From Peribacillus acanthi (GTDB taxonomy: Bacteria; Bacillota; Bacilli; Bacillales; DSM-1321), in NCBI RefSeq assembly GCF_003073175.1, contig NZ_QBBX01000017.1, positions 1 to 64,000 on the forward strand: DNA of 64,000 nt. Reading direction: 5' to 3'. The notes beneath the pieces were generated by a model. It saw only the letters and a program-made list of their open reading frames with translations, was not told the origin of the DNA and did not search any database. Position 1 is the first letter of the stretch. Every line of letters starts with the position of its first letter. A program made the position numbers and the translations under genes. This document shows positions 54,324-63,170 of this stretch, in pieces.

Positions 54324-54755
54324 CTAATAAGTTATTGGGATAACACTCTCAAATTCATCTATCTCTTCTTGAATTAGCTGTTCAATCTTTTCTTCAAAAT
54401 CATCTATTTGACCAAGTTCAGTAAGAATAAAAAAATTTGACCGCATCCAGTAAGGTTTTTCTGCTTTATTATCAGCAATTATCTCCATGCCCACTGTTCC
54501 CGTTTTATTATGTAAGAAAAATCTAAGGGACAAGAAGTGAGTTGTGTTACCATTATCTATGCCCGATATCCAAGTGAACTCAGTTTGCTGGAGATTAAGA
54601 AACATCTTCAATCCCTGCCTTAAATCGCCCAAGTCATCATTAGACGTATATATATTAAGTGTTACAGTACATGAGATTCCTTTAACTTCAAGACTTACTT
54701 CAAAAAAGTTAAGGTCTTCCCAAATCTTCTTTAATCTTATACTTGGTTCTGGCAT
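54324..54755 (-). CDS. Unrecognised 143-aa immunity-like protein
   Basis: Alternating beta strands (FEVSLEVKGISCTVTLNIYTS, THFLSLRFFLHNKTGTVGMEI) end in an acidic helix (FEEKIEQLIQEEIDEF). This plan is common in immunity proteins of polymorphic toxins, but no toxin gene is near. No family named. Confidence 0.5.
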   Translation of the reverse strand: MPEPSIRLKKIWEDLNFFEVSLEVKGISCTVTLNIYTSNDDLGDLRQGLKMFLNLQQTEFTWISGIDNGNTTHFLSLRFFLHNKTGTVGMEIIADNKAEKPYWMRSNFFILTELGQIDDFEEKIEQLIQEEIDEFESVIPITY

Positions 54756-54800
54756 ATTGACCTCCGTTTAAAAAAGAGAGTATTTTCTATTCCTAAACAC

Positions 54801-55448
54801 TCAATTCCCTTTTAAAATCGTATAATTTGGAAGTTGATTTGCAATTATATCAACCGACCTATGTTCTTCTAAATTTGAAAACAGTAACAAACCATGTGCA
54901 TCATATGTAATCCCTAACGTCATTGTTTCTTGACTCATATCTATCAAAAACTTAGAGTATTCGGTCTCTTTACCTTCCCAGTTTTTCCCCATCTCATTTT
55001 TAAAACTTACATTATCAGAAAAAGAAAGGATATATGTACAATTCGATTCTGCCATCCAGAAAGAGTTACGAATGATGGATTCAAGAGCGACTACATCCGT
55101 TATTTGTACTTTAAATATAGGAACGTTATATTTAAGCATTCCACCATCTTCTGTTGAAGCAAGGACTACATCAGCTAATGAATTTACTTTATACTCTTGG
55201 CATAACCTTTTTAACAATGTTTCAAATTCCTCATAATCGTTATAGGTAGTAATTATTAAATAATTTGGAAACTTATTCATCCCACATAAATAGTCAATTA
55301 ACAGCTTTTCTATTTTTTTTACTTCAATATGATAAATATATTTTGGTTCACCTATAATTTCATATCTATCATCATATCCTCTATTATCATGACTATAGTT
55401 ACAGTTACTGTTTATGGTAGATATATAAACATTAGCCACTTTAATCAC
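54801..55448 (-). CDS. Unrecognised 215-aa protein
   Basis: A soluble alpha/beta protein (YLIITTYNDYEEFETLLKR, YILSFSDNVSFKNEMG, LGITYDAHGLLLFSN). No family recognised. It lies 45 bp upstream of the 143-aa gene and is probably cotranscribed with it. Confidence 0.5.
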   Translation of the reverse strand: MIKVANVYISTINSNCNYSHDNRGYDDRYEIIGEPKYIYHIEVKKIEKLLIDYLCGMNKFPNYLIITTYNDYEEFETLLKRLCQEYKVNSLADVVLASTEDGGMLKYNVPIFKVQITDVVALESIIRNSFWMAESNCTYILSFSDNVSFKNEMGKNWEGKETEYSKFLIDMSQETMTLGITYDAHGLLLFSNLEEHRSVDIIANQLPNYTILKGN

Positions 55449-55528
55449 CTTCTTCCAATGAAGTATTAAATTTGTTTTGAAGAATTATTAAACTACTGCG
55501 AATACCCAAAAAATGCTGATTTAACAGC

Positions 55529-55912
55529 TCAACGTTCGTTTTTCTCTTTGAAAAATATTAAATCAAAAAAGCTCATGCCAAATGCTAAACCTAAAGGAGT
55601 ACCAAAATCAAAAACATCAATTTCTGAAGGGCGAAAAATATATTTCAAACTATATGTTGTAGCACTTATTAAAATAAATAGAGTAATGAATCTATATATT
55701 CTTTTTCTTATATCAGACCACTTTAATTTCCTGATATTGATAACGATTGCAAATATGAAATAAAGCAACGATAAAAGAAGAAAAATGACATAGGCAATTA
55801 TAAAATAAAAAGAAAAAGTATTATCAATGTTAATGTTTACGATAAATAATACGATAATTGTTCCAACTGCAAAAAACGTATATATGATATATTCTGAAAT
55901 ATTTCTTTTCAT
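55529..55912 (-). CDS. Four-helix membrane protein, 127 aa
   Basis: Four hydrophobic segments (IIYTFFAVGTIIVLFIV, FYFIIAYVIFLLLSLLYFIF, FITLFILISATTYSL, LGLAFGMSFFDLIFF) separated by short basic loops. Not recognised. First of three adjacent membrane protein genes. Confidence 0.5.
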   Translation of the reverse strand: MKRNISEYIIYTFFAVGTIIVLFIVNINIDNTFSFYFIIAYVIFLLLSLLYFIFAIVINIRKLKWSDIRKRIYRFITLFILISATTYSLKYIFRPSEIDVFDFGTPLGLAFGMSFFDLIFFKEKNER

Positions 55913-55937
55913 TCTTCACCGCCATAAAATTCTCTGA

Positions 55938-56435
55938 TTAGTTTCTGTTTTTACCTAATGGCTTTATTTCTTCCCAAGTATTCATTAAATGATTGTGCAT
56001 TTCTTTTGGCTTTTCAATTAGATACCACTCAATTGAGTGGGCTGGTGTTGGCATTAATTTCTTATTGCGGAGTCTTATTTTTTCGTGATTTGTATAATGT
56101 GGATAAATGACTGTAGACTTCATATTGGTAACACTACTTTTGTAAAACTTGATGTCTTCGATTTCCTCCCAATAAACCTTATTTCCTTTTAAGTCAATCA
56201 CTATTCCCTTATCATCCCAAGAAAATCCCTTACCTTGTTTCCTTTTTCTCCATAGATAAAAAGAATATCCTAAAATTACAAATGAAAGGATTAATCCAAT
56301 TATAAAAACAAATGGATGTTCTGGGATGCCTTGCACATCCCAAAATAGGATAAATAAAATAACCATTCCAGAAAACATAAAAACCAGTATTGGATACCAA
56401 GAAATCTTGTATATTTCCATTTTTCTCACATTCAC
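55938..56435 (-). CDS. Two-helix membrane protein with PH-like domain
   Basis: Helices at about 15-35 and 42-62 (VFMFSGMVILFILFW, FVFIIGLILSFVILGYSFYLW) are followed by a cytosolic beta domain (KGIVIDLKGNKVYWEEIEDIKFY). The latter resembles a bacterial PH domain. Starts 57 bp after the 112-aa gene upstream. Confidence 0.5.
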   Translation of the reverse strand: MNVRKMEIYKISWYPILVFMFSGMVILFILFWDVQGIPEHPFVFIIGLILSFVILGYSFYLWRKRKQGKGFSWDDKGIVIDLKGNKVYWEEIEDIKFYKSSVTNMKSTVIYPHYTNHEKIRLRNKKLMPTPAHSIEWYLIEKPKEMHNHLMNTWEEIKPLGKNRN

Positions 56436-56491
56436 TTTCTTATTTTTCAGAAGCCTATTTTACCGCATTCATTTGCAACAAAAAATCCCTT

Positions 56492-56830
56492 TTACTCACT
56501 AAAAAACGCCCATAAAGCAAAAATGCCAATTGCAATTGGTATAAACGCAAAGAACAAAATAATCACTTTCGCTATAATGTATGATTTACTCGCAATTTTA
56601 TGGAAAAGGACCAAATCCCATTCTGCCCAGGAAAGAAATTTATCATTTCGCACCCATTGATACTTCTTTAATTCCTTCTGATGCTCCTCTTCCGTATATT
56701 TAAACAAGACTAATAAAAAGAAAGTTAGTCCAAAAATAAGAAACAACAATCCAACACCTAAAGCATCCATTTTCCTCAGTTCCTCTTTAATAGATTCTTT
56801 TTTATACTTTCCAAACAAAAATTTTTTCAA
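56492..56830 (-). CDS. Two-helix membrane protein, 112 aa
   Basis: Helices VGLLFLIFGLTFFLLVLF and IIAKVIILFFAFIPIAIGIFALW surround a charged loop (EEHQKELKKYQW). Not recognised. Likely in one unit with the next two membrane protein genes. Confidence 0.5.
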   Translation of the reverse strand: MKKFLFGKYKKESIKEELRKMDALGVGLLFLIFGLTFFLLVLFKYTEEEHQKELKKYQWVRNDKFLSWAEWDLVLFHKIASKSYIIAKVIILFFAFIPIAIGIFALWAFFSE

Positions 56831-56873
56831 TCAGAACCAACTATAAACTGCTTATTTTACTTAAAAAAGCAAT

Positions 56874-56906
56874 AAAGCGACACTCCTATTTTTGAAGTAT
56901 CGCTTT
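56874..56906 (-). terminator. Terminator of the 56.9-58.0 kb unit
   Basis: AAAGCGA and TCGCTTT arms form the stem on the minus strand; TTGCTTTTTT follows. It lies after the 123-aa gene. Confidence 0.65.
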
Positions 56907-56932
56907 CACACTTTGAATAACTATGTCCAGAC

Positions 56933-57304
56933 TCATTCAGCATATTGTTCTTTTATTATAAAAGAAAACTTCGGTTGGAACGTAATTTCTACTGTAGTAA
57001 TGTAACGGTCTCTATCATAATCAAGAATAAGAAGTACCTTAGCTGAATCTTTTTTATCATTCAATATTTCTATTTTCCCTACAGTCTTATACGAATTGTA
57101 AGCAATGAGTTCCCCATTCATTTTACTTTTCACTTCTAAAGCAAACTCATTGTAACTTGGCGAAACTTTTACAGTAAAAAACTCCGTATGATTCTCAAAT
57201 ATAAAGGTAGATTCAGTATAAAAGAAAGGAGATTCTTGGTCTAACTTTGTCGGTTCAGTGCAAAATAACGATATAAAATCGAGTTCATTAGGAAAAGACT
57301 CCAA
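56933..57304 (-). CDS. Unrecognised 123-aa beta-rich protein
   Basis: Alternating strands (FFTVKVSPSYNEFALEVKS, VLLILDYDRDRYITTVEITF) without a signal peptide. It follows the 231-aa paralogue by 11 bp, so the two are in one transcript. Confidence 0.5.
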   Translation of the reverse strand: MESFPNELDFISLFCTEPTKLDQESPFFYTESTFIFENHTEFFTVKVSPSYNEFALEVKSKMNGELIAYNSYKTVGKIEILNDKKDSAKVLLILDYDRDRYITTVEITFQPKFSFIIKEQYAE

Positions 57305-57315
57305 AGCAAATCACC

Positions 57316-58011
57316 TCAACTAAAAAATCGCTTATATTTTTTAAACAATTTAGATGTAGGTATCTCGACCGATTTATCTGGTTCATAAATTTCCTTATCA
57401 TGATATGGCATTTCCAACGCTTCCCACTCAAAATCATCTTCTACACAATTAATATATAAATAATAACCTTCACCATCAGAAGGAGATAATCCCAATCTTG
57501 ATTCTCCATGTTTTAAGGCAATGTCAATTGCCTCTTTTAATTCGATTAAAGCTATACGATTGGCAATAAGATATGCGTTATCATGCCACATTTGCTGTCC
57601 AAAAAAATGGCACATAGGCATAGGTTCACCTTCCTCATAAAAATGATTGTTATATGCTTTGTTTAGTTGTTCGAGTACACCTTCGTTACTACTTATATCT
57701 ATATAGGTATCCATGCCACTTTCCCAATACCTTTGTCCTCCGCCCCAAAACTGCGAAACAAAGTCATCATATAAGTCATTGCTTTCCACAAATAAATATC
57801 TTTCCAAGGCATCTTCTAAATCCCCAATATAATAATAGCTGTGTATTTGTTTTTCATCCTTTTTATAAATAAAATGATAAAGAGTATCCGCTATTTTTTT
57901 GCTTTCCAGCAATTCAAAGTTAAGTTTCTTTGTTTTTTTCGGTTTTAATACTCCATTTACAAACGGGGTTTCTGGAATATAAATAGCTGTGAACAATTTT
58001 ACATCTGACAT
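57316..58011 (-). CDS. 231-aa protein, paralogue of 9314-10009
   Basis: The two proteins share MSDVKLFTAIYIPETPF, SYYYIGDLEDALERYLFVE, DDFVSQFWGGGQRYWESGM and LSPSDGEGY. DNA is also similar over most of the gene. Here it is followed by the 123-aa gene rather than CPCC. Function unknown. Confidence 0.6.
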   Translation of the reverse strand: MSDVKLFTAIYIPETPFVNGVLKPKKTKKLNFELLESKKIADTLYHFIYKKDEKQIHSYYYIGDLEDALERYLFVESNDLYDDFVSQFWGGGQRYWESGMDTYIDISSNEGVLEQLNKAYNNHFYEEGEPMPMCHFFGQQMWHDNAYLIANRIALIELKEAIDIALKHGESRLGLSPSDGEGYYLYINCVEDDFEWEALEMPYHDKEIYEPDKSVEIPTSKLFKKYKRFFS

Positions 58012-58098
58012 TTATACACATCTCCTAACCAATAGTCCCTCTAATCCTATTTTTACAAAGTACGCAATTATTAACCATATATTATTTGGAGGAACAAA

Positions 58099-58764
58099 AT
58101 GATAAATATATTATCCCAATTCATGAAAGAGCACTTTGATAATCTAACCCTAAAACCGCCCCTGTTCTATTTATGGAAATATGGTATCCGTTTTGAAATC
58201 TCTATACCTCGGGTAGAACATGAAGATAAGAGCAATCTTCAGCAAATCGAAGAAAGAATCAATAGTATTTTCAATAAAGTGTTTAATGATGGGGATGAAA
58301 TGTTGCTAATCACTGACATTCATTGTGAGAGGAATGATAGCTTTTTACAAAAGAGACCAACAAAGGTCTACCAAAAATATATAAAAGACAAGGAGTTAAG
58401 GCTAAAACTAAAATACAGGATGTTACCAAGTGTTTTCTTAGAAGACGATGAAGATTATGAAGAGATGGTCACGCACCGATTTGTTCTGCCCTGTAAAAAG
58501 AGCGACATTCGTAATAAACCGCTTTTAACTGCTATTAGTTATGAAGATTTTCCACACCCATCTCAAATTCTAAAAGGGTTTCCCAGAAATGGAATTGATA
58601 TTTACTTTGTTAATGTAACCAAAAAAATGATTTACCACTTATATGACGACCGAGGCTGTGACGTTATCGCATCTAATAAAGAGGATTTACGTTCACTTTA
58701 TGAAGACCTAAATGATTGGATATTAGATTATGACAGAGAACAGATTGACCAGTTATTCAAATAA
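58099..58764 (+). CDS. DUF3885 family protein, copy 2
   Basis: The 221-aa protein is closely related to copy 1 at 10098 (PPLFYLWKYGIRFEI, YEDFPHPSQILKGF, HLYDDRGCDVIAS). TTTGGAGGAACAAA precedes ATG. It is followed at once by a terminator, with no attenuator cassette. Confidence 0.8.
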   Translation: MINILSQFMKEHFDNLTLKPPLFYLWKYGIRFEISIPRVEHEDKSNLQQIEERINSIFNKVFNDGDEMLLITDIHCERNDSFLQKRPTKVYQKYIKDKELRLKLKYRMLPSVFLEDDEDYEEMVTHRFVLPCKKSDIRNKPLLTAISYEDFPHPSQILKGFPRNGIDIYFVNVTKKMIYHLYDDRGCDVIASNKEDLRSLYEDLNDWILDYDREQIDQLFK

Positions 58765-58778
58765 AGCATTTACTGTAT

Positions 58779-58817
58779 GAAGAGCGGGGTGAATTTACTG
58801 CTCTTCTGTTGCTTTTT
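58779..58817 (+). terminator. Terminator of DUF3885 copy 2
   Basis: GAAGAGC and GCTCTTC form the stem; TGTTGCTTTTTAG follows. It corresponds in position to the terminator after the 86-aa gene in copy 1. Confidence 0.75.
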
Positions 58818-58844
58818 AGTTATCAGCTAAATGTTAAGGTAGTT

Positions 58845-59189
58845 TCATAAACCATTTTGTGCATAAGACCTCGCACTCCTTGATGGTGAGTATTTCACTT
58901 TATATTTAACACCAAGTTCTTGTTTTACCTTTTCAGTTAATTCGAGTCCAATTTGATTAAATTCATCTTCCAATTCAATTCCATTAGGAAGTAATTTATC
59001 TTTATCCCAATCAATCCATTCTCCATACTTCATTGCCCAAGACGATAATTCCTCTACTAATTCATCCGAAATCGGAACATCTTCTATGTCAAGGTTGCAA
59101 CCGCATCTATTGCACCAAATCGGGTCTGCTCCGACATCGCCTTCTATTTTTAAATCATTTGTTTCTCCACTTTCACAAAAACAATTCAT
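58845..59189 (-). CDS. 114-aa protein with zinc-binding start
   Basis: CFCESGE and WCNRCGCNLD give three or four cysteines near the start, followed by a helical part (EELSSWAMKYGEWIDWDKD, LELTEKVKQELGV). Not recognised. It follows the DUF1835 gene by 18 bp in the same direction. Confidence 0.55.
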   Translation of the reverse strand: MNCFCESGETNDLKIEGDVGADPIWCNRCGCNLDIEDVPISDELVEELSSWAMKYGEWIDWDKDKLLPNGIELEDEFNQIGLELTEKVKQELGVKYKVKYSPSRSARSYAQNGL

Positions 59190-59207
59190 ATTATCCTCCC
59201 TCTAAAA

Positions 59208-60038
59208 TTACTGTTTCAATCGCACACTATAAAAACGCATCGCTTCAAGACTACCTTCCGACTCAAATATTCTTGCTTTTATCAGCGTTTTAAGTCGATG
59301 TTCGAGGAACGCATCCCCTACATATTGGTCTAAATGCCCCAGCACTTCTCCAATTAATCTTGCCGATTTCATATAGTCCTTTGTCTTTTGTTTAGCATGT
59401 AGCTTTTTTGCCCTTTTTATAATAACTTCATCAAAATAGTCTTCAGGAAGGCTCTGTATCCTTCCATTCCGCCAAATTCTTAAGGTCTCCTGACTCTCCG
59501 CAAGAGAAAGCCATTCATTTTCCAAATCCTCTCTATCATGGTCCGTAAATAACTTTCCACGACCTTCTTCATATATTATTTGGAGCTTTTCAGGGGGAAT
59601 TTCACCTGTATGAAGTGGCGTATATTTGACCTTTTTCACCTGAAATAGCTCTTCGTACTCTGCTGTAGTGTTTATAAGACTGATATCAACATTTTTTCCC
59701 TTCAAAAGATGTATAACATATCGCAATCCTGTCTGTTCATGTGCGTTATCAGAAGTCCAAATTGTTATATGGACTCCCTCTGGTATGGAGTTGATTTGAT
59801 TGATTGCCCCTTCAAACTTTTGTTTATAATCAGGAAATTCATCAAATTCATCTGTAACTACTTTTTTCATCCATTCAAACCTGGCTTCTTTACCATTTTC
59901 CTCATGTAACTGCCAGACTGGCCCAATGGAGAACATGTCCCAAAAAGAAATAACCTTATCCTTTTTATCAATTCCTATTTCCCTTAGAGCGTATTTCAAA
60001 CTACCTGAAGCTGATGCACCGAATAGAATATGTATCAT
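59208..60038 (-). CDS. DUF1835/DUF3658 protein, copy 2
   Basis: The 276-aa protein begins IHILFGASASGSLKYAL and contains VISFWDMFSIGPVWQLHE, DNAHEQTGLRYVIHLL and LIGEVLGHLDQYVGDAF, as in copy 1 (12729-13781). It lacks the N-terminal helix region of copy 1. Function unknown. Confidence 0.75.
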   Translation of the reverse strand: MIHILFGASASGSLKYALREIGIDKKDKVISFWDMFSIGPVWQLHEENGKEARFEWMKKVVTDEFDEFPDYKQKFEGAINQINSIPEGVHITIWTSDNAHEQTGLRYVIHLLKGKNVDISLINTTAEYEELFQVKKVKYTPLHTGEIPPEKLQIIYEEGRGKLFTDHDREDLENEWLSLAESQETLRIWRNGRIQSLPEDYFDEVIIKRAKKLHAKQKTKDYMKSARLIGEVLGHLDQYVGDAFLEHRLKTLIKARIFESEGSLEAMRFYSVRLKQ

Positions 60039-60119
60039 ATTGATAAATTCCTTTCAACCTTAGTAATAATGTATTTTTCAATACCACTTATATCTTTCCA
60101 TTCAATTTTGTACTCATTG

Positions 60120-60611
60120 TTAATGATGGTATGTAAAATCCTTTTTGCCAGTCGGCTTTTGAATTGTTCCTTTTAACTTCTTTTCCTTTCTAAAAAGACG
60201 ATAAATCCCTTCTCCACCTTTATTGCTATAGAATAATGGGTCATTTACAACAACCAAGCAATATGAATCAGAAAAACCCGCATTAATTAGTTCATCAAGG
60301 AACTTAATATCTTTACACATGGAAAACATCTGCTCTGGATACTGACCGTTTGTTGGATATTTAATCTCAATACAATGTTTTTCCTTCGTAGCAGAAATCA
60401 AAGACAACAATATCCATTTCCTTCTTTAGAAAATGCTCTTTATCCAATCCAAATAATTGATATTCCGTTCTAATTGAATTTTATATTCTTTTGGCAAATT
60501 GGCTCTTAGGAAAATTGCTAATTCAAACTGAATACTGAACTCATTGTAAATCTCTATACCGTCATTGGAAACTTGGTTCATGAACTCAACTAATTGAGCT
60601 TGTAATTTCAA
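60120..60611 (-). pseudogene. Frameshifted PD-(D/E)xK-like nuclease gene
   Basis: TTG at 60611 after AAGGGG starts a protein reading KLQAQLVEFMNQVSNDG and FSIQFELAIFLRANLPKEYK. Near 60440 a shift is needed to read LDKEHFLKKEMDIVVFDFCYEG. A second shift near 60388 gives KHCIEIKYPTNGQYPEQMF and CLVVVNDPLFYS. Joined, D-x-n-E-I-K is a nuclease-like core. Two shifts within 60 bp make it a broken gene, unless the sequence has errors. Confidence 0.65.
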
Positions 60612-60615
60612 ATGT

Positions 60616-61254
60616 TCACCCCTTATATAAGTCTCCCCTTTGAAATGGGACAAAATCTTCATCAAAGCACATGTACCAACAACCTGATTCATCCTGTTTA
60701 CAGATTGCTGTTCTTACCTCGGTTAATCCTTTTGGAGTAAAACTATACGCACAAACTCGCTCTAAATCATGCTCGGCATCATAATAACGGTAAACCATTA
60801 AAGCATTTGACTGTTGTACCTTATTTTTTTGAAGAATCAACTCATTAAGATAGTTTATCCTTTCATCCGACTCAATAAATTGTATGCCGATAACATTGTG
60901 TGGAATATATCCCTTTTCTGTTTGTGAAAATAGCTTTTCAATTGTTTCAACATCTTTATTCCAGACGTTTTCTCTTTCTAAATGAAGAGCAAGATATAAA
61001 AAATTTTCATTATCAAATCGTGCATCCCACTTCCACCAAGACAAATCCATTGGTCTGGAGCGACCCTTCGACTTATCAAACTTGGAATCTTCAATAAACG
61101 CATCAAACCCGAGCATCTCTCCGAGGGTTGCAAAGTAGTCAATTTCCCGTTTTGTGAACATAGAGCGATTATGTAATTGAGATAAATTCATTCTTCGATA
61201 ATTACGTACATAGCCCTCGAAGAATTGCATAAGGTTAAAATATTGTTTCTCCAT
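60616..61254 (-). CDS. Unrecognised 212-aa protein
   Basis: A soluble protein with FNLMQFFEGYVRNYRRMNLSQLH at the start, MDLSWWKWDARFDNENFLYLALHLERENV in the middle and CWYMCFDEDFVPFQRGD at the end. It lies four bases before the broken nuclease gene and was probably its partner. No family recognised. Confidence 0.55.
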   Translation of the reverse strand: MEKQYFNLMQFFEGYVRNYRRMNLSQLHNRSMFTKREIDYFATLGEMLGFDAFIEDSKFDKSKGRSRPMDLSWWKWDARFDNENFLYLALHLERENVWNKDVETIEKLFSQTEKGYIPHNVIGIQFIESDERINYLNELILQKNKVQQSNALMVYRYYDAEHDLERVCAYSFTPKGLTEVRTAICKQDESGCWYMCFDEDFVPFQRGDLYKG

Positions 61255-61312
61255 CGTATCTACCTTTCTTTATACCTTTAGTTTTAATTTTCAAAATAAC
61301 ATACTACTATTT

Positions 61313-61338
61313 TATGTTATTATTTGGTATTGAGAAAG
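61313..61338 (+). repeat. Second copy of the 26-bp sequence at 13879
   Basis: Differs from 13879-13904 at one position. It lies 39 bp before the start of the DUF4365-like gene. Confidence 0.6.
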
Positions 61339-61376
61339 TCTGTTTAAAAATGAGGATTGACTATGGAGGGAAAGCA

Positions 61377-61874
61377 ATGCCAAATACTGATTGGGCAAAA
61401 CTAAATTCATTACAGATTGGGCGATATGCAGAGTATTATTCAAAGATGGAGTTTGCCTCATATGGATGTGATGTTTACACTTCGGAAGTAGATGACCATG
61501 GTGTAGATTTTATTATAAAAGATAAAAATGGTCGGTTCTGTGAGATACAAGTTAAATCTCTTAGAGGAACAGGATATGTGTTTATGCAGAAAAGCAAATT
61601 CGACATTACGAATAAAAACCTATACCTGGCTCTATTAATTTTTAATGCTGGAGAAATGCCAGATATTTTCCTTATACCAGCTCAAGCATGGGAAGTACCA
61701 AATGAAATGTTCGTTGATAGAAATTATGATAAACCAGGGCAAAAGAGTGCTCCTGAATATGGAATTAATATCTCGAAAAAGAACTACTCCATACTGGAAA
61801 TCTTTAAATTTGAGGATTCAATTCAGGATTTTTTGTTAAAAAGTGAAACTATAGATACTAATTCTTCATACTAA
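61377..61874 (+). CDS. DUF4365-like PD-(D/E)xK protein
   Basis: QIGRYAEYYSKMEFASYGCDVYTS, DDHGVDFIIKD and CEIQVKSLRG give a nuclease-like D-x-n-E-x-Q-V-K core. The C-terminal half has PDIFLIPAQAWEVPN and YGINISKKNY, as in proteins of the DUF4365 kind seen near defence loci. The start ATG at 61377 has GGAGGG six bases upstream. About 165 aa. Confidence 0.7.
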   Translation: MPNTDWAKLNSLQIGRYAEYYSKMEFASYGCDVYTSEVDDHGVDFIIKDKNGRFCEIQVKSLRGTGYVFMQKSKFDITNKNLYLALLIFNAGEMPDIFLIPAQAWEVPNEMFVDRNYDKPGQKSAPEYGINISKKNYSILEIFKFEDSIQDFLLKSETIDTNSSY

Positions 61875-61889
61875 TACCTACTGAAATAA

Positions 61890-61935
61890 AAACAACCACC
61901 TTAAAACTTTGCAAAAGCAAAAAAAGTGGTTGTTT
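61890..61935 (+). terminator. Terminator after the DUF4365-like gene
   Basis: AAACAACCAC and GTGGTTGTTT are perfect 10-bp arms with a 26-nt loop. The tail is not T-rich. Confidence 0.6.
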
Positions 61936-62067
61936 CGTAAAGCAAAAAGGGTGCTCGTTCTCATAAAAATGTCCTTTCGATGCACGAAAACCCAAAGCTC
62001 CGCTATCATATTTTACCAAATTTCTAACCAAATAGAAAGCTACTGCTTGGAAACTCCGTAAATTAAA

Positions 62068-62304
62068 TCATTCTTTCAAATTTTGCTGAAGCAAACCGAA
62101 AAGTTCTACTTTTGATTCTCTTGGAAGGATGCTAATAAACTCCTGTATGCCCATATTGAACAAACACAGCACCAACATTTTCTGCTTTTCATTATTAAAT
62201 GGAAGGAAAACGTTATTCACCATTTCGAGCTTATTCTCTACGGGTGTGTATTCCTCATACATCTTGTAGTCAATCGGCTGTGCCTCTCTTTTGGGAATTA
62301 ACAT
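62068..62304 (-). CDS. 78-aa protein, last of the 63.8-62.1 kb operon
   Basis: ATG at 62304 follows the preceding stop by four bases. The end (KMLVLCLFNMGIQEFISIL, then KVELFGLLQQN) resembles the tail of the 62681 product. Acidic front part (YKMYEEYTPVENKLE). No family recognised. Confidence 0.45.
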   Translation of the reverse strand: MLIPKREAQPIDYKMYEEYTPVENKLEMVNNVFLPFNNEKQKMLVLCLFNMGIQEFISILPRESKVELFGLLQQNLKE

Positions 62305-62308
62305 AAAC

Positions 62309-62503
62309 TCAAAGTTCCCTCCTCCATGTTTTGGTACAATAGGGACATTTCCAAGCAAAGATAGAATCCCAATTGGAAATGCCAATTTTCTCATTCACAT
62401 AACGTAGATTATATTTCTTTTGTTCTTGTTTAGTGAGAACTCTTATTAAATTCTTACCACAATGCGGACAATATTCTTTGGGTATTTCTTGCTCATTCTT
62501 CAT
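62309..62503 (-). CDS. 64-aa zinc-ribbon protein
   Basis: CPHCGKNL and CPYCTKTW form a zinc ribbon. The start overlaps the end of the preceding gene by 11 bases. No family recognised. Confidence 0.5.
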   Translation of the reverse strand: MKNEQEIPKEYCPHCGKNLIRVLTKQEQKKYNLRYVNEKIGISNWDSIFAWKCPYCTKTWRREL

Positions 62504-62684
62504 TTTGTTCTTTTTCCCACTTTACTTGTTTACAAATATTTTTCCCTACCAGTAGTTGGACATCTAAACACGCATCGGAAAAATCAGATTGGCTATATAT
62601 CTCTTGCGACCAGAAGTTTTCATCATCTCTATCTTTATTATTAGAAACAACATGCAAATTCTCTAACATCTGATAGTAATTCAA
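62493..62684 (-). CDS. 63-aa protein with TTG start
   Basis: TTG overlaps the preceding stop as TTGA; GGAGGGG is five bases before. The product is acidic (NNKDRDDENFWSQEIY). No family recognised. Confidence 0.45.
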   Translation of the reverse strand: MNYYQMLENLHVVSNNKDRDDENFWSQEIYSQSDFSDACLDVQLLVGKNICKQVKWEKEQNEE

Positions 62685-63135
62685 TCTTTCCCCTCCTTTT
62701 TAACGTCTAAATCTTCTTCCTGCAACATCCCTCGTAGCGTTTCCTTTGTATCATCAGAAATTATCTCTAAGAATCTACGTAAACCTATAGCGTGTAAGCT
62801 GAGCAAAAGCATATTTTCTGCCCCATCAAGTTTTCCTCTTTTTAGATACATGTCTTTCAATAAACACTTAGAAATCACATCATCCTCAAGTAAAGCTGGT
62901 TCGGCGGTTATTTCTAATGTTTTTGCAAACTCCAGTTTTTCATACTCCTCTCTGAGCTTTTGAGCTTTTGAACTTTGTAAATAGGCACTCCGAACTTTTC
63001 GGAAATCTTTTCATCATCATAATAAGTTGTTTCCAAATAAATTCTTGCCATTTCTTCCGCTGTCTCTTGCCTTGCTTCCTTTTTCATATCCTCAAAAAGT
63101 TCTGCTCTAAACTTTTCCTTCCAATCTTGTTCCAT
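62681..63135 (-). pseudogene. Frame-split gene, 8-bp tandem duplication at 62954-62969
   Basis: The 5' part from 63135 reads FRAELFEDMKKEARQE, EKFGVPIYKVQKL and then, shifted, a short tail to 62914. The 3' part in another frame reads REEYEKLEFAKTLEI, LLEDDVISKCLLKDMYL and HAIGLRRFLEIISDD to 62681. Removing one GAGCTTTT from the tandem pair joins both frames into a continuous protein of about 150 aa. The gene is either broken or switchable. Confidence 0.65.
62954..62969. repeat. Tandem duplication of GAGCTTTT
   Basis: Two exact adjacent copies of an 8-base unit inside a gene. The change of copy number by one shifts the frame by two. This is a classical slip site. Confidence 0.85.
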
Positions 63136-63170
63136 TAAGAGTTCCCCCTTTATTAATGACCGCTATATCA

